Source: Gigantopelta aegis (taxonomy: Eukaryota > Mollusca > Gastropoda > Neomphalida > Peltospiridae). Taken from it: a DNA stretch of 64,000 nucleotides. Positions 23,085 through 33,800 of this stretch are shown piece by piece (positions within the stretch are counted from its first letter, which is position 1; each line of letters opens with the position of its first letter). The notes under the pieces were generated by a model. The model did not search any database. It saw only the letters and a program-made list of their open reading frames with translations, and was not told where the DNA came from. The position numbers and the translations under genes are program-made. The stretch spans positions 47,910,160-47,974,159 of the forward strand of contig NC_054706.1 of NCBI RefSeq assembly GCF_016097555.1, written 5' to 3'.

Positions 23085-23300
23085 CTGCAATGTACATGCA
23101 ATAAAACTACAAAAGTCACGTGATTAAAACAGTACGCACGTGCAAAAGTGTCAGCTGTCGGAGTACGGATGGGAAAAACGTGCAAAACGAGATATGCGTT
23201 TGACCACGTGATCAGTTTACAGAGATAAATAACCGAGAAATAGTTGTTTGGTCATTTCGACGTGTTCGAACTTTCTCTTTGTGATACAATTCTCATTCAA
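23085..23300 (+). promoter_or_regulatory. Promoter module P3 and noncoding exon
   Basis: Contains three CACGTG E-boxes and the TATA-like GATAAATAA at 23224-23232. The exon ends at 23300 before GTAAGT. No coding exon lies between P3 and P4, so P3 either drives copy 3 from a distance or is an orphan. Confidence 0.65.
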
Positions 23301-23329
23301 GTAAGTTTAATTTTTAAGATTATTATTAA

Positions 23330-23800
23330 TGCTGGGTTTTTTCCCCCCCAATTAAATCAAGGTGTAAAGAGATATGTGCAAAAATATAAATATGCTAAAA
23401 AGAAGCATGTTTAATCTTTTTCGTGCAGGGAAAGATCTGTAAGGGTAATTGTGAAGAGGAGGTTGGGTGGTGAACCGACTCTCCGGGGGACAGATGCGAA
23501 TGCCACCCTGAAACCGGTTTTTCATGATGGTTTATTACATTTTTACCCTCCACCCCAACAGATGCCCACCGCCGAAAGATTGGGACAGGTCGTTCTTCCA
23601 CCGGTCTTCGACTTTTTACCGATTCCGTTTTAAAATGATAAAGGTTGAATGAAATGGCCTAAAAAGTATGTATTTAGAATTGTCCCGTAGCACACCGAGT
23701 GGCGGTAACGGGTTTCCTCACTGGTATTTAGGACTCAACACATTGTAACAATAATGGTTATATTGAGTGCGTCGTTAAATCAAATACTCCTTTCTTTCTT
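23330..23800 (+). repeat. Repeat M, copy f
   Basis: Follows P3 just as copy d follows P2, so M was already in intron 1 of the ancestral unit. Empty SINE-A site (CTCTCCGGGGGACAGATGCG). Confidence 0.7.
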
Positions 23801-23834
23801 CCAAACACCACCTGTTAAATAAAATAAAAAAAAA

Positions 23835-24052
23835 ACTGCCGCAATGTACGTGTATTACAACGACAAAAGTCACGTGTTTAAAACTATACGCACGTGCAAA
23901 AGTGTAGGCTGTCGGGAGTACGGAGGGAACGTGCAAAATTGAGTTTGATCACGTGACCAGTTTACGGAGATGAATAACAATTGCTTGGTCATTATATTGT
24001 GTTCCAGCTTTCTCACTTTTGTACAGTTCTGGTTAGAGCAAATTAGTTTAGA
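23835..24052 (+). promoter_or_regulatory. Promoter module P4 and noncoding exon, TATA-like box altered
   Basis: CACGTG sites are retained, but the TATA-like box reads GATGAATAA (23969-23977). The exon end at 24052 precedes GTAAGT. It is followed by sequence matching intron 1 of copy 1. Confidence 0.6.
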
Positions 24053-24298
24053 GTAAGTTTTAATGTTTTTACTTTTTTGTTTATATTGCCTTATTTACTT
24101 GGTTTTAATTTTTTAACGGATTCACCGGCACCATTGTGCTTTGTTTGGTGGGTTGGGTTGATTAATCAGTAGTTGCCAAAGGGAATCCATGGTTCAAGGC
24201 ACCTTCGCCAACCCCACCTACTCTACTCTCACAACTCTCACAACTCTCACTCACAACGCTAGACCACTCCTCTAATGTGGTGTCTAATATAAATCATG

Positions 24299-24498
24299 NN
24301 NNNNNNNNNNNNNNNNNNNNNNNNNNNNNNNNNNNNNNNNNNNNNNNNNNNNNNNNNNNNNNNNNNNNNNNNNNNNNNNNNNNNNNNNNNNNNNNNNNNN
24401 NNNNNNNNNNNNNNNNNNNNNNNNNNNNNNNNNNNNNNNNNNNNNNNNNNNNNNNNNNNNNNNNNNNNNNNNNNNNNNNNNNNNNNNNNNNNNNNNNN
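24299..24498. other. Assembly gap of 200 N
   Basis: The round length suggests a placeholder of unknown true size. By comparison with copies 1 and 2 it should hold exons 2 and 3 and intron 2 of gene copy 3. Confidence 0.98.
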
Positions 24499-24709
24499 GA
24501 ACTACTTGTGTGCTCGATACGTGTGAGGACATCCTAAAAAAAACAGGGCGACAATTTTGTCTGAACTAGGGTAGTCTTGATTCGACCCATTTGCCGGAGA
24601 CTGTTGCTTAACCGAATTGTGTTCCGGTTTCACTTTAAATGTGAGGGGCGTTATATCCATAGTATGTTTGAATGAAACTATATACGTGGTTCTTGCTTTC
24701 AACTTTCAG

Positions 24710-25590
24710 GCAATGGCAAACTGGACCTTCCTGAACTGGCAGTTTTTCCACTTCGAGAACAAAAAGGAATGTGAGTAACCTATGAACGATTGTTTTGACA
24801 GTAATGGCGGACCCATATAGTTTTCTCGGTCACGGCTGGTATGCGTATGGCCGTGGTATGTGGCATGTGTTCTGTCTGAAGGAATATAAAAGCTGCCAAA
24901 ATTAATCTAATGTCAATAGTAGATTATTATAATCAAGTTTCGCACAAAATTAACTTTCATATCGGTTTAGTCGGCACTTCGTTTGTCTACAGCATTCAAT
25001 ATTTTGGCGCGGTCGGTCTAGGATCGAATCCCGTCGGTGGATCCATTGGGCTATTTCTCGTTCCAGCCAGTGCTCGACTAGTGTAACAAAGGCCGTATAT
25101 CCTGTCTGTGGGATGATGAATATAAAATATCCCTTGTTGCTAACTGAAGAGTAGCCTATGAAGTGGCGACGGTGGGTTTCCTTCCTCGATATCCGTGTTG
25201 TCCTCAACTATGTCTGGCGCCATATAACCGTAAATAAAATGTGTCGAGTGCGTAGTTGAATAAAATATTTCCTTGGAATCACATGTGATATTTCGAATAC
25301 ACGAGATGCGTTTGAAAACGACTCTGGGTGGGGGAGGATACTGCAGATTTCATGTTCAAAATTAAAACCCATTTATATGGAAACTATACTGGAAATGTCA
25401 TGAGGGTTGGCTTTTCCTAAATGTATTAAGTGGCCACATATCCTAATCGTAACTAACCATGTACTTCTCTCGTTTCAGTTCAGGAAGCCATTGCCGAGCA
25501 CGCACAGGCCGAGAAGCGATGATGCGGCTCATTTCGCCAGACAGTAAAAGTCGTGATGTCATGTACGCGGGTGAAGGGTTTTACAATAAA
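24710..25590 (+). pseudogene. Third secreted EF-hand gene copy, 3' part only, damaged
   Basis: Exon 4 (24710-24770) and exon 5 (25479-25522) are recognisable, with conserved splice borders and AATAAA at 25585-25590. Exon 4 is 61 bases against 60 in the other copies (one extra T in the run before CCACTTCGAG), which shifts the frame. The EF-hand loop also changes: Asp to Asn at loop position 5 and Glu to Lys at position 7. Exon 5 ends differently, with AQAEKR before the stop. Exons 2 and 3 fall in the assembly gap, so the peptide part cannot be judged. A sequencing error could explain the extra base but not the two altered calcium ligands. Confidence 0.75.
25010..25275 (+). mobile_element. SINE-A in intron 4 of gene copy 3
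   Basis: Starts inside the tRNA-like head (GCGGTCGGTCTAGGATCGAA); core and tail present. Confidence 0.8.
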
Positions 25591-25827
25591 ATATAAAAAA
25601 GCACCCACTTTCGTTTACTCTTATTTACATTGAATAGTAAAAATAGGATGCCAGTATTGTCTGCTTGGTTAAAAGGCCTATTGGCCCCATGTTTGAAATG
25701 CAGTGACATTGTGCAGTGACATTGTGCAGTGACATTGTGCGGTTTTCCTTAATTCTTTTGGCGGTTGTCATGGTACACACGACACAGCATTTTCGAACGA
25801 TCTTCCTCGTAAATGGGGTGGGAGTTT

Positions 25828-26126
25828 GGGACGGTACGTAGCCCAGTGGTAAAGGGCTCGCTTGATGCGCGGTCGGTTTGGGATCGATCCTCGTTGGTGG
25901 ACCCATTGGGCTATTTCTCGTTCCAGCCAGTGCACCACGACTGGTATATTAAAGGCCGTGGGATGGTGCATATAAAAGAACCCTTGCTGCCAATCGAAAA
26001 AGAGTAGCCCATGAAGTGGCTACAGCGCGTTTCCTCTCTATATCTGTGTGGTCCTTAACCATATGTATGACGCCATATAACCGTAAATAAAATGTGCGAG
26101 TCGTTAAATAAAACATTTCTTTTCTT
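25828..26126 (+). mobile_element. SINE-A copy
   Basis: Complete head (TACGTAGCCCAGTGGTAAAG), core and tail. Confidence 0.85.
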
Positions 26127-26224
26127 GAAAGTTTGCTTCGGACGAGTCCTCAAAACGTAAACTTGAGCATTCTGGACGCTGCTCGAGCTCTGCCATGTTT
26201 GAATGATGGCATATCCATGACATT

Positions 26225-26527
26225 AAGCAGTCGGTTGAGTGCTCGCTTGAGGTGCTTACGTCGCAGGATCGAACCACGTTTGGATCCATTCAGCTGATTG
26301 TTTTTTCTCGTTCCAACCAGTTTTTTCTCGTTCCAACCAGTGCACCACAACTGAACAAATGCCGTGGTATGTGCTCTCCTGTCTGTGGGGAAAGTACATA
26401 TAAGCGATCCCTTTCTGCATTAGGAAAAATGTAGCGGGTTTCCTCTGACGTCAGAATTAACAAATGTTTGACATCCCAATAGCCGATGATTAATCAATAT
26501 GCTCCAATGGTTTCGTTAAAACTTTTA
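26225..26527 (+). mobile_element. SINE-B with an internal 20-bp duplication
   Basis: Head, core and B-type tail. The segment TTTTTTCTCGTTCCAACCAG is present twice in tandem (26301-26340). Confidence 0.8.
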
Positions 26528-26567
26528 AATGACACAATTAGCGAGATGTCTGCATGTGCGGTCAGTT

Positions 26568-26950
26568 TGTTTTATTTAACGACGCCACTAGAGCACATTG
26601 ATTTTTTTTTTATCTTATCGGCTATTGGACGTCAAACATATGGTCATTCTGACACTGGTGTTTTTAGAGGAAACCCGCTGTCGCCACATAGGCTACTCTT
26701 TTACGACAGGCAGCAAGAAATCTTTTATTTGCGCTTCCCACAGGCAGGATAGCACAAACCATGGCCTTTGTTGAACCAGTTATGGATCACTGGTCGGTGC
26801 AAGTGGTTTACACCTACCCATTGAGCCTTGCGGAGCACTCTGTCGGGGTTTGGAGTCAGTATCTGGATTAAAAATCCCATGCCTCGCCTGGGATCCGAAC
26901 CCAGTACCTACCAGCCTGTAGACCGATGGCCTAACCACGACGCCGATTAA
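26568..26950 (-). mobile_element. Mosaic SINE: C-type head, B-type tail (minus)
   Basis: The right end is a SINE-C head (GCCTAACCACGACGCCG) and the left end the B-type tail (TTTAACGACGCCACTAGAGC). Inverted relative to the copy at 27599. Confidence 0.85.
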
Positions 26951-26959
26951 GCGTCGAAA

Positions 26960-27598
26960 AATGCCAACGGGAGGTACCAGTGACATATTAATTTGCTTTC
27001 CATCATATGGGGTGGGAGTGCGGTAGGGTTCATATACATGGAAGAAACGAGATTCCCATGACCGTTTGTCTTTCGTCTCGGTACATGTTTATCAACTGCG
27101 TGCATAGTCCGTTTGAGTGAAAAAGGAACCGATGAATAGTCCTATTAACTCTATAATGAATAAAGTTAAATTTCTTATTTAAAATATATTAAGTTTTAAA
27201 CTCTTACCAACTCGAATAACATTTAAAAAAAAAAAACATTCAATGTAAATAAAGTTTCTTTACAAATTATCATCAAATTGCATAGGCTAAATCTGATTAT
27301 TTTACAACGCAGGTATGAAGGCAACGAATGGAACGGCCAACGTAGAGAACGCACGGTCCATCCTTCAGTCTCCGTGTACTGCATTATCGATTACTTCCAG
27401 GGCCATAACTAGGATTTTTCGTTGGGGGGAGGGGGGTAATTGAGTAGTTAAAAGTCTAAAACTCCTTAATCGGTCAAGAAAATTTTATTTAATTTTATTT
27501 AAAGTTTCTATACCCACCTTACCCCTCGATAGCTACTGCCCTGACTTCAATAGCAATGCAGCTAAGGCTGTTCTAGCGTTTTGTCTTCACCCCTGTAT
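26960..27598. other. Spacer between inverted mosaic SINEs
   Basis: AT-rich. No open frame or repeat that I can name. Confidence 0.4.
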
Positions 27599-27990
27599 TA
27601 ACCGGCCTCGGTGGCGTCGTGGCAGGCCATCGGTCTACAGGCTGGTAGCTACTGGGTTCGGATCCCAGTCGAGGCATGGGATTTTTAATCGAGATACCGA
27701 CTCCAAACCCTGAGTGAGTGCTCCGCAAGGCTCAATGGGTAGGTGTAAACCACTTCCACCGACCAGTGATCCATAACTGGTTCAACAAAGGCCATGGTTT
27801 GTGCTATCCTGCCTGTGGGAAGCGCAAATAAAAGATCCCTTGCTGCCTGTCGTAAAAAGAGTAGCCTATGTGGCGACAGCGGGTTTCCTCTAAAAACTGT
27901 CAGAATGACCATATGTTTGACGTCCAATAGCCGATGATAAGATAAAAAATCAATGTGCTCTAGCGGCGTCGTTAAATAAAACAAACTTTT
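27599..27990 (+). mobile_element. Mosaic SINE: C-type head, B-type tail (plus)
   Basis: Begins ACCGGCCTCGGTGGCGTCGT and ends with the B-type tail (CCAATAGCCGATGATAAGAT). About 650 bp from its inverted partner. Confidence 0.85.
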
Positions 27991-28312
27991 TCACCCCTGT
28001 ATTAAAAATGAGATTAATCTACATAATTTGATGGCAATTTATTAAACTTTTATTTACACAGATATATTTAGTAAAAAAAAATATATTTTTTTTGAGTTGG
28101 TATGGGTTTAAAACTCAGTAATATGTTTTAATACAACATTTAACATTATTCATTATAGTTATATTCCAATTCATCGGTTCCCTTTTCATGCAAACGGACT
28201 ATAGTACAGCGTGTATGCAACATGTAGTATTTAATATACATCATTTAATGCTAATTAATATTTGTTCTATGTAATAATTCAACCACTTGATAACTGTTAA
28301 TAGTATTAATTG

Positions 28313-28703
28313 TTAAAGGGACATTCCTGAGTTTGCTGCACTTTTTAAGATGTTATCGACTAACGGAGACCTTTTAACGATTGTAAATACATATCAAATA
28401 TATTTTTTCTGCATAAAATATTAGTGGCTGTATATTAATTGTGTTTCTGGTCGTTCTAATATTTGTACTTGGTTAAATTTCATTTTTTTTCCTAAAATAT
28501 ATTTTTTATTACGTACGAAATTATTTGAAGACAAAATTGAGTTTGGGCTTCTTACAAATATTAAGACGACCAGAAACACATTGAATATACAGGCACTGAT
28601 ATTCTAAACAAAAACGTATATTTAATATGTAAGTTTAATCGTAGAAATATTTTATTAGTCGGAAACATCTTACAAAGCAGCAAACTCAGGAATGTCCCTT
28701 TAA
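28313..28703. mobile_element. TTAA-ended foldback MITE, copy 1
   Basis: Starts TTAAAGGGACATTCCTGAGT and ends with its mirror, CTCAGGAATGTCCCTTTAA. The arms match over much of the 391-bp length. A second copy lies at 39870-40259. The TTAA ends suggest a piggyBac-type target, with no transposase present. Confidence 0.8.
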
Positions 28704-28744
28704 TATATTTGTTTTTTAAATCTATTTTCCCTATCATATTTTCT

Positions 28745-28895
28745 TATAAATAGAGGATTCGTCACGAGTGTTTTTTTAATGTGGAAAATATCAACCAATC
28801 GGTTACTCGAAATTAACCGATTAACTAGACGAGGTTGATATTTTACATATTAAAAAAACAAACAAAAAAAACACGAGTAGCGAATTCTATTTATC
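28745..28895. mobile_element. Foldback element
   Basis: Arms AATAGAGGATTCGTCACGAG and CACGAGTAGCGAATTCTATT, with an inner pair around GGAAAATATCAAC/GTTGATATTTTAC. Confidence 0.7.
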
Positions 28896-29188
28896 CTATA
28901 ACACTTCTAAAATAACATTTTAATTAGTTATTTAGTAAATCATTTTCATTTCAACTTATCTTCGTGCTTATATCCAATGAAGGTTCAAGCACGCTATCCT
29001 GGGCACACACCTCGGCTATCTGGGCTGTCTGTCCAGGACTTAGTAAATCAAAGTCCTGAAGTCGCCTCAACAGTAATATGACGTCACGCACTTTAACTAA
29101 ATCTCATCAAAACGTTACGCTCAGGTATACAAGTCTTGTTGACTATAAACAAATGACCCATTAACAACAAAACATTATTATTAAATAG

Positions 29189-29340
29189 AGGATAATAAAC
29201 GAGTTACCAGTTATTATCAAATTTATGTTCCGAGTGAAATAATGTTCACTTGTCACGAGCTTTAGCGAGCGACAATTGAAAACTAATTCACGAGGGACAT
29301 AAATTTGATAATATCAGGTACAGAGTTTGTTATTCTATTT
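29189..29340. mobile_element. Foldback element, family with copy at 30068
   Basis: Arms AATAAACGAGTTACCAGTTA... and ...GGTACAGAGTTTGTTATTCT; the inner pair surrounds AAATTTATGTTCCGAGTGAA. Confidence 0.7.
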
Positions 29341-29442
29341 AAATTACCCGCTATATTTTTTTCTCTAAAGGCCTTTTATTTTCGATATACGTAAATGTAC
29401 ATGTAGCCTATTTAGAAATGATGTATATATATAATATATAAA

Positions 29443-29511
<69 letters not shown>
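29443..29511. repeat. (TA)n microsatellite
   Basis: Long uninterrupted TA tract. Confidence 0.95.
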
Positions 29512-29512
<1 letters not shown>

Positions 29513-29557
29513 GAATTGCATCAAAATTATATTTCATTTAGGAGATAACCATATGGA

Positions 29558-29652
29558 GTTTTAGATTTGCGGGTGTCTATTTGAAACATTTTCGGGCATC
29601 AAATAGACAATAACACCATCAAATCTAAAAACTCAAGATGGTTATGTCCATT
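29558..29652. repeat. Inverted repeat
   Basis: Left arm GATAACCATATGGAGTTTTA and right arm ACTCAAGATGGTTATGTCC. The phrase GTTATTGTCTATTTGAT recurs at 29811. Confidence 0.55.
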
Positions 29653-30067
29653 ATAAACTGGATCGTTTTTCAAAGGAACTAACTGTATATTTGGAATTTC
29701 TTGAAACAAATACCTGGCTACAATCTAACTGTAGACCCTTGAATCGTCAACTTCGCCTGTTCCAATAACTAATGACGTCACTTTCTAATGACGTCATTAG
29801 CTTTCCGGGTGTTATTGTCTATTTGATCCCGGAAAAAGAATGTAATTAACCTATCACAATACAGAACACACTCGCCATCAGTTTACAACACAAATTTAAC
29901 AATGAAAACAGAGCCGTAAACGCGAACTCTTTAATTTAGTACTGACATGGTCATTGGTTTGTAAGCGTCAAATCGTCCAATAGTATTGTTCGTCAGATAA
30001 TGCAAATTATTTCTCACTGAGAAAAAAACTAACATATTTTCCCCGTTATGAGTGACCGCTGGGGTAA

Positions 30068-30200
30068 TAAATAGAGAATAATAAACGAGTTACCAGTTAT
30101 TATCAAATTTATGTCCCGAGTGAAATAATGTTCACTGTTCAGTTGTCACGAGCTTTAGCAAGTGACAAATAAACATTATTTCACGAGGCATGGGAATATG
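30068..30200. mobile_element. Foldback element, truncated second copy
   Basis: Shares AATAAACGAGTTACCAGTTA and TCACGAGCTTTAGC with 29189-29340, but the right arm breaks off before it is complete. It ends about 40 bp downstream of the HELT stop codon, probably in the 3' untranslated region or just beyond. Confidence 0.65.
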
Positions 30201-30239
30201 GCATGGATGCTATGGGTAAGTTGCAGGATAAAAAAGTTT

Positions 30240-30820
30240 TTATAAACCACTAGTCCCAATTCGAGGTCTTGACGAATGTTGACTTCCTGTGAGCAGCGAA
30301 TCGTTGCGACATAGCTGCCGCGAGAGATGTGGGTTTGGTATTATACCCGTCAGGAAGGGAGATAACCGTGGCAAACACGACGCCGTTGGATGCCTCGGAA
30401 GACAAGACGAGATGGCTGGCGCTGCAAAACACGCACCAGGATCTCGAATAGGTGAAGGTCGAAAAGCTGATGGTTTCGCCCCTTGTAAATACCCCGCTGG
30501 TGACGTCATTAACGACACGGGAAGTCCTGCCACTGTTTGCGGTACTTCAAAACCTCGGCCCGATGTTATTTCGTGTCTTTTATCCGTTCTCGTTGTTACC
30601 TGCTGCTGTAAGGTGTCTTGGTAGGTGGCGCCACCAGTGAGGGAAGCGCGGTGCTTGAAGCGCGTTTGGAGGAACGATACGATACGAACACACCTTCCGT
30701 CGTTGACGTCTAAACCCTCAACGTCCGTCATGAACCGTAGAACCTCTTGTAGACACTCGCTATACCCGTCCCTGTAGTGCTGGGAAAAGTCCGTCCAGAT
30801 GTCAGGGCTGTACCATTCTC
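30240..30820 (-). CDS. helt: HELT last coding exon with Orange domain
   Basis: Acceptor (element strand TTTTTGTAG) at 30821-30822. Encodes residues 78-270, with the Orange domain in the first 55 residues. The C-terminal 130 residues are Ser/Pro/Thr-rich and end IGTSGL before TAA. Confidence 0.92.
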
Positions 30821-33800
30821 CTACAAAAACAGAAAAGAGAATAACAATAAAACTTCGAATCTAGTCAAAAAGCGAACTACTTTTTTTTTCTTCTAATTTT
30901 TGTACACCCCTATTTCAACTCATGTATCGGGAGGGGCGTAGCCCAGTGGTAAAGCGCTCGCTTGATGCGCGTTCGGTCTGAGATCGATCCCCGTAAGTGA
31001 GCCCATTAGGCTATTTCTCCTCGTTCCAGCCAGTACACCATGACTGATATGTCAAAGGTCATGGTATGTGCTATCCTATCTGTGGGATGTTGCATAAGTA
31101 TTAACGATCCCTTACTGCTGATGGAAAAATGTAGCGGGTTTCCTCTCTAAGACTATTTGTCAAAATTATCAAATGTTTGATATCCAATAGCCGATGATTG
31201 ATAAATCAAACAAAAACAAACAAAAACACCCAACAACAAAAAAACAACAAAAAACAAACAACAACAACAACAACAATAACCTTTAACTTTACCTTTGTAT
31301 CTGTGTGGGGCGGTGTCGTTCCAACCAGTGCCCCACAACTGGTGTAACAAACGCCGTGGTATGTACTATCCTGTCTGCGGGATGGTGCATATAAAAGATC
31401 CCTTGCTACTAATCGAAAAAAAGTAGCCCATGAAGAGGCGACAGCGGGTTTCCTCTCTGAATATCTGTGTGGTCCTTAACCATATGTCCGACGCCATATA
31501 ACCGTAAATAAAATGTGTTGGATACGTCGTTAAATAAAACATTTCCTTCCTTCCTTTAACCATATGTCTGACGCCATATAACCGTAAATAAAATGTGTTG
31601 AGTGTGTCGTTAAATAAAGCATTTCTTTCTTTCTTTATTTCCTTCATCTGAGGTGCCTGGGTCGAAAGATCGAATTATCGCGGTTTCCCAGACAGAAAGA
31701 AAGAAAGAAATGTTTTATTTAACGACGCACTCAACACATTTTATTTACGGTTATATGGCATCAGACATATGGTTAAGGACCACACAGATTTTGAGAGAAA
31801 ACCCGCTGTCGCCACTACATGGACTACGCTTTCCGATTAGCAGAAAGGGATCTTTTATCTGCGCTTCCCACAGGCAGGATAGCACAAACCATCTGGGGCG
31901 GATCCAGCTTTTCTGATGAGGGGGTGTCCAAGACAAAAAGGGCACCATAACATTATGAAAAGGCACTATTGAAAAATTACACACGGTTCACATGGACCAT
32001 AATATAACAGTGCTACAACAGGGACGCTGGCAGACGTATTCTACAGTGTTCTAGACATTGACAGAATAAATCAATTTGTAAAAAACCTAAAAATCCTAAA
32101 TAAAAGGGGCACTTCTCAAATTTGAGGGGGAAGGGGGGTCCGGACACCTTGGACTAGTGTATCAAAAGTCGCGGTGCGTACTGTTCTGTCTGTCAGACAG
32201 TACATACAAAAGATCCCTTGCTGCTAATGGGAAATATATGTCACAATTACTAGTACTAAATGTTTGACATCCAGTAGCCGATAACGCAGTGTGCTCTGGT
32301 AATGTCATTAAACAAAATCCATTATCAGTGGGTGGATGTAGCTCACCGGCAGTGCGCTCACCTGAGGAGTGATGGCTCGCATTGAACTCGGTCATTTTCA
32401 CAGCTCCAACCAGTTCCCCACAAGTGATACCTCAAAACGTGTGGTATATACTGCCCTGTCTTTGGGAAAAGGAACAGCCTTTGTGGCAGCAACATGCTCC
32501 TCCTAGCTGTCTCTTTTTGTTCGAACGTTTGTTTGTTTTGGTTAACGACACCACTAGAGCACATTGATTTATTAATCATCGGCTATTCATGGCAAATATA
32601 TGATCATTTTTACAGTCATAGAGAGGAAACCCGTTACATTTTTCCACTAGTAGCAAGGGATCTTTTATATGCACCATCCCACAGACAGGACAGCACATAT
32701 AAGCACCAGCTGATGCTATATACGTGAGAAACAAAAAATGTCCATTTTAGTATTCATATATCTTTTTTTACGCGAATGACACGAAATATTGATTATTATA
32801 ATATGAATAAGACACTGGGATTTTGGACGCGACCTGCATATTGAGGATTTTTTTTCTTCTTTTTTTTAATAATTTAAACTCGGCCTGCTTCTGCCAAGAT
32901 GTCGCAGACGATGAGAGAACCAGCACGCGCCCCGCCGCGAAAACGCGCTCCCATTAGCGAACGTCTACCCTTTACAATGTCATCTGTGCAGCTGACCAAA
33001 TGTAAATGTCATTTAGTTTATCCGCCACGCGCACTCACGTGCAACGTTCATAGAGCATGCAGGTTATTTTGCACAATACATAACAGCTCGACACGTGCGG
33101 TACACGCCTCATAAAAAAATAACACAACCCAAAATCGCCTTTTGTGTACAAGCGTGCGCCCAACGTTTCGCGCGTGCAGGAAACCGCTAAAAAAAGATGC
33201 CTACACGCGCGACGTTCGCAATGTGTCACATGCCGAAGTGAAAAGACCACGTGAAGTTTGGCGCGTATGGTGTAACATTTGGAAGACAAATTAGTTTTTA
33301 ACATTTAAATTATATGTATTACATTAGCTCTTAACATGGCGCTTTTAAATGGACGTAATCGATGGAAATAAATGGAAAAGGTTAAAAATAGAAAACAACT
33401 ATAACAGAAGAAACAAAGTAGTGTGGAGAGAGAAAGATACCCGGCCCCCCTACCCCCCCCCCCAAAAAAAAAAAAAAAAAACCAAAAAAAAACCCCCACA
33501 ACAACCCAACTCCAACCCCCCCCCCCCCCCCCCCGAAGAACCCCCAAAACAACAACAACAAAGAAACAAAACATCAGCAACACACACAACAAAAAGAACA
33601 TGCAACAAATTTCATGAATTAAACATATATAAGTATACTCTTAAAAAAAAGTAGGGGAACTCTAAGAATTTACAATTGCCAAAATTGTAAGGTATATTAG
33701 CTGTGGGGAATGGTTATATGATAATAGTAAATTAACTGGGCAAACATTACAACCGGTAGTTCAGTATTACAGTAGGTTTTATGTCTGTAATTATGTCAAC

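Noticed and set aside
30289-30640. Plus-strand frames of 62-111 codons
   Set aside because: They are shadows of HELT exon 4 on the other strand.
33349-33654. Pro/Lys-rich frame
   Set aside because: Encoded by C and A homopolymers.
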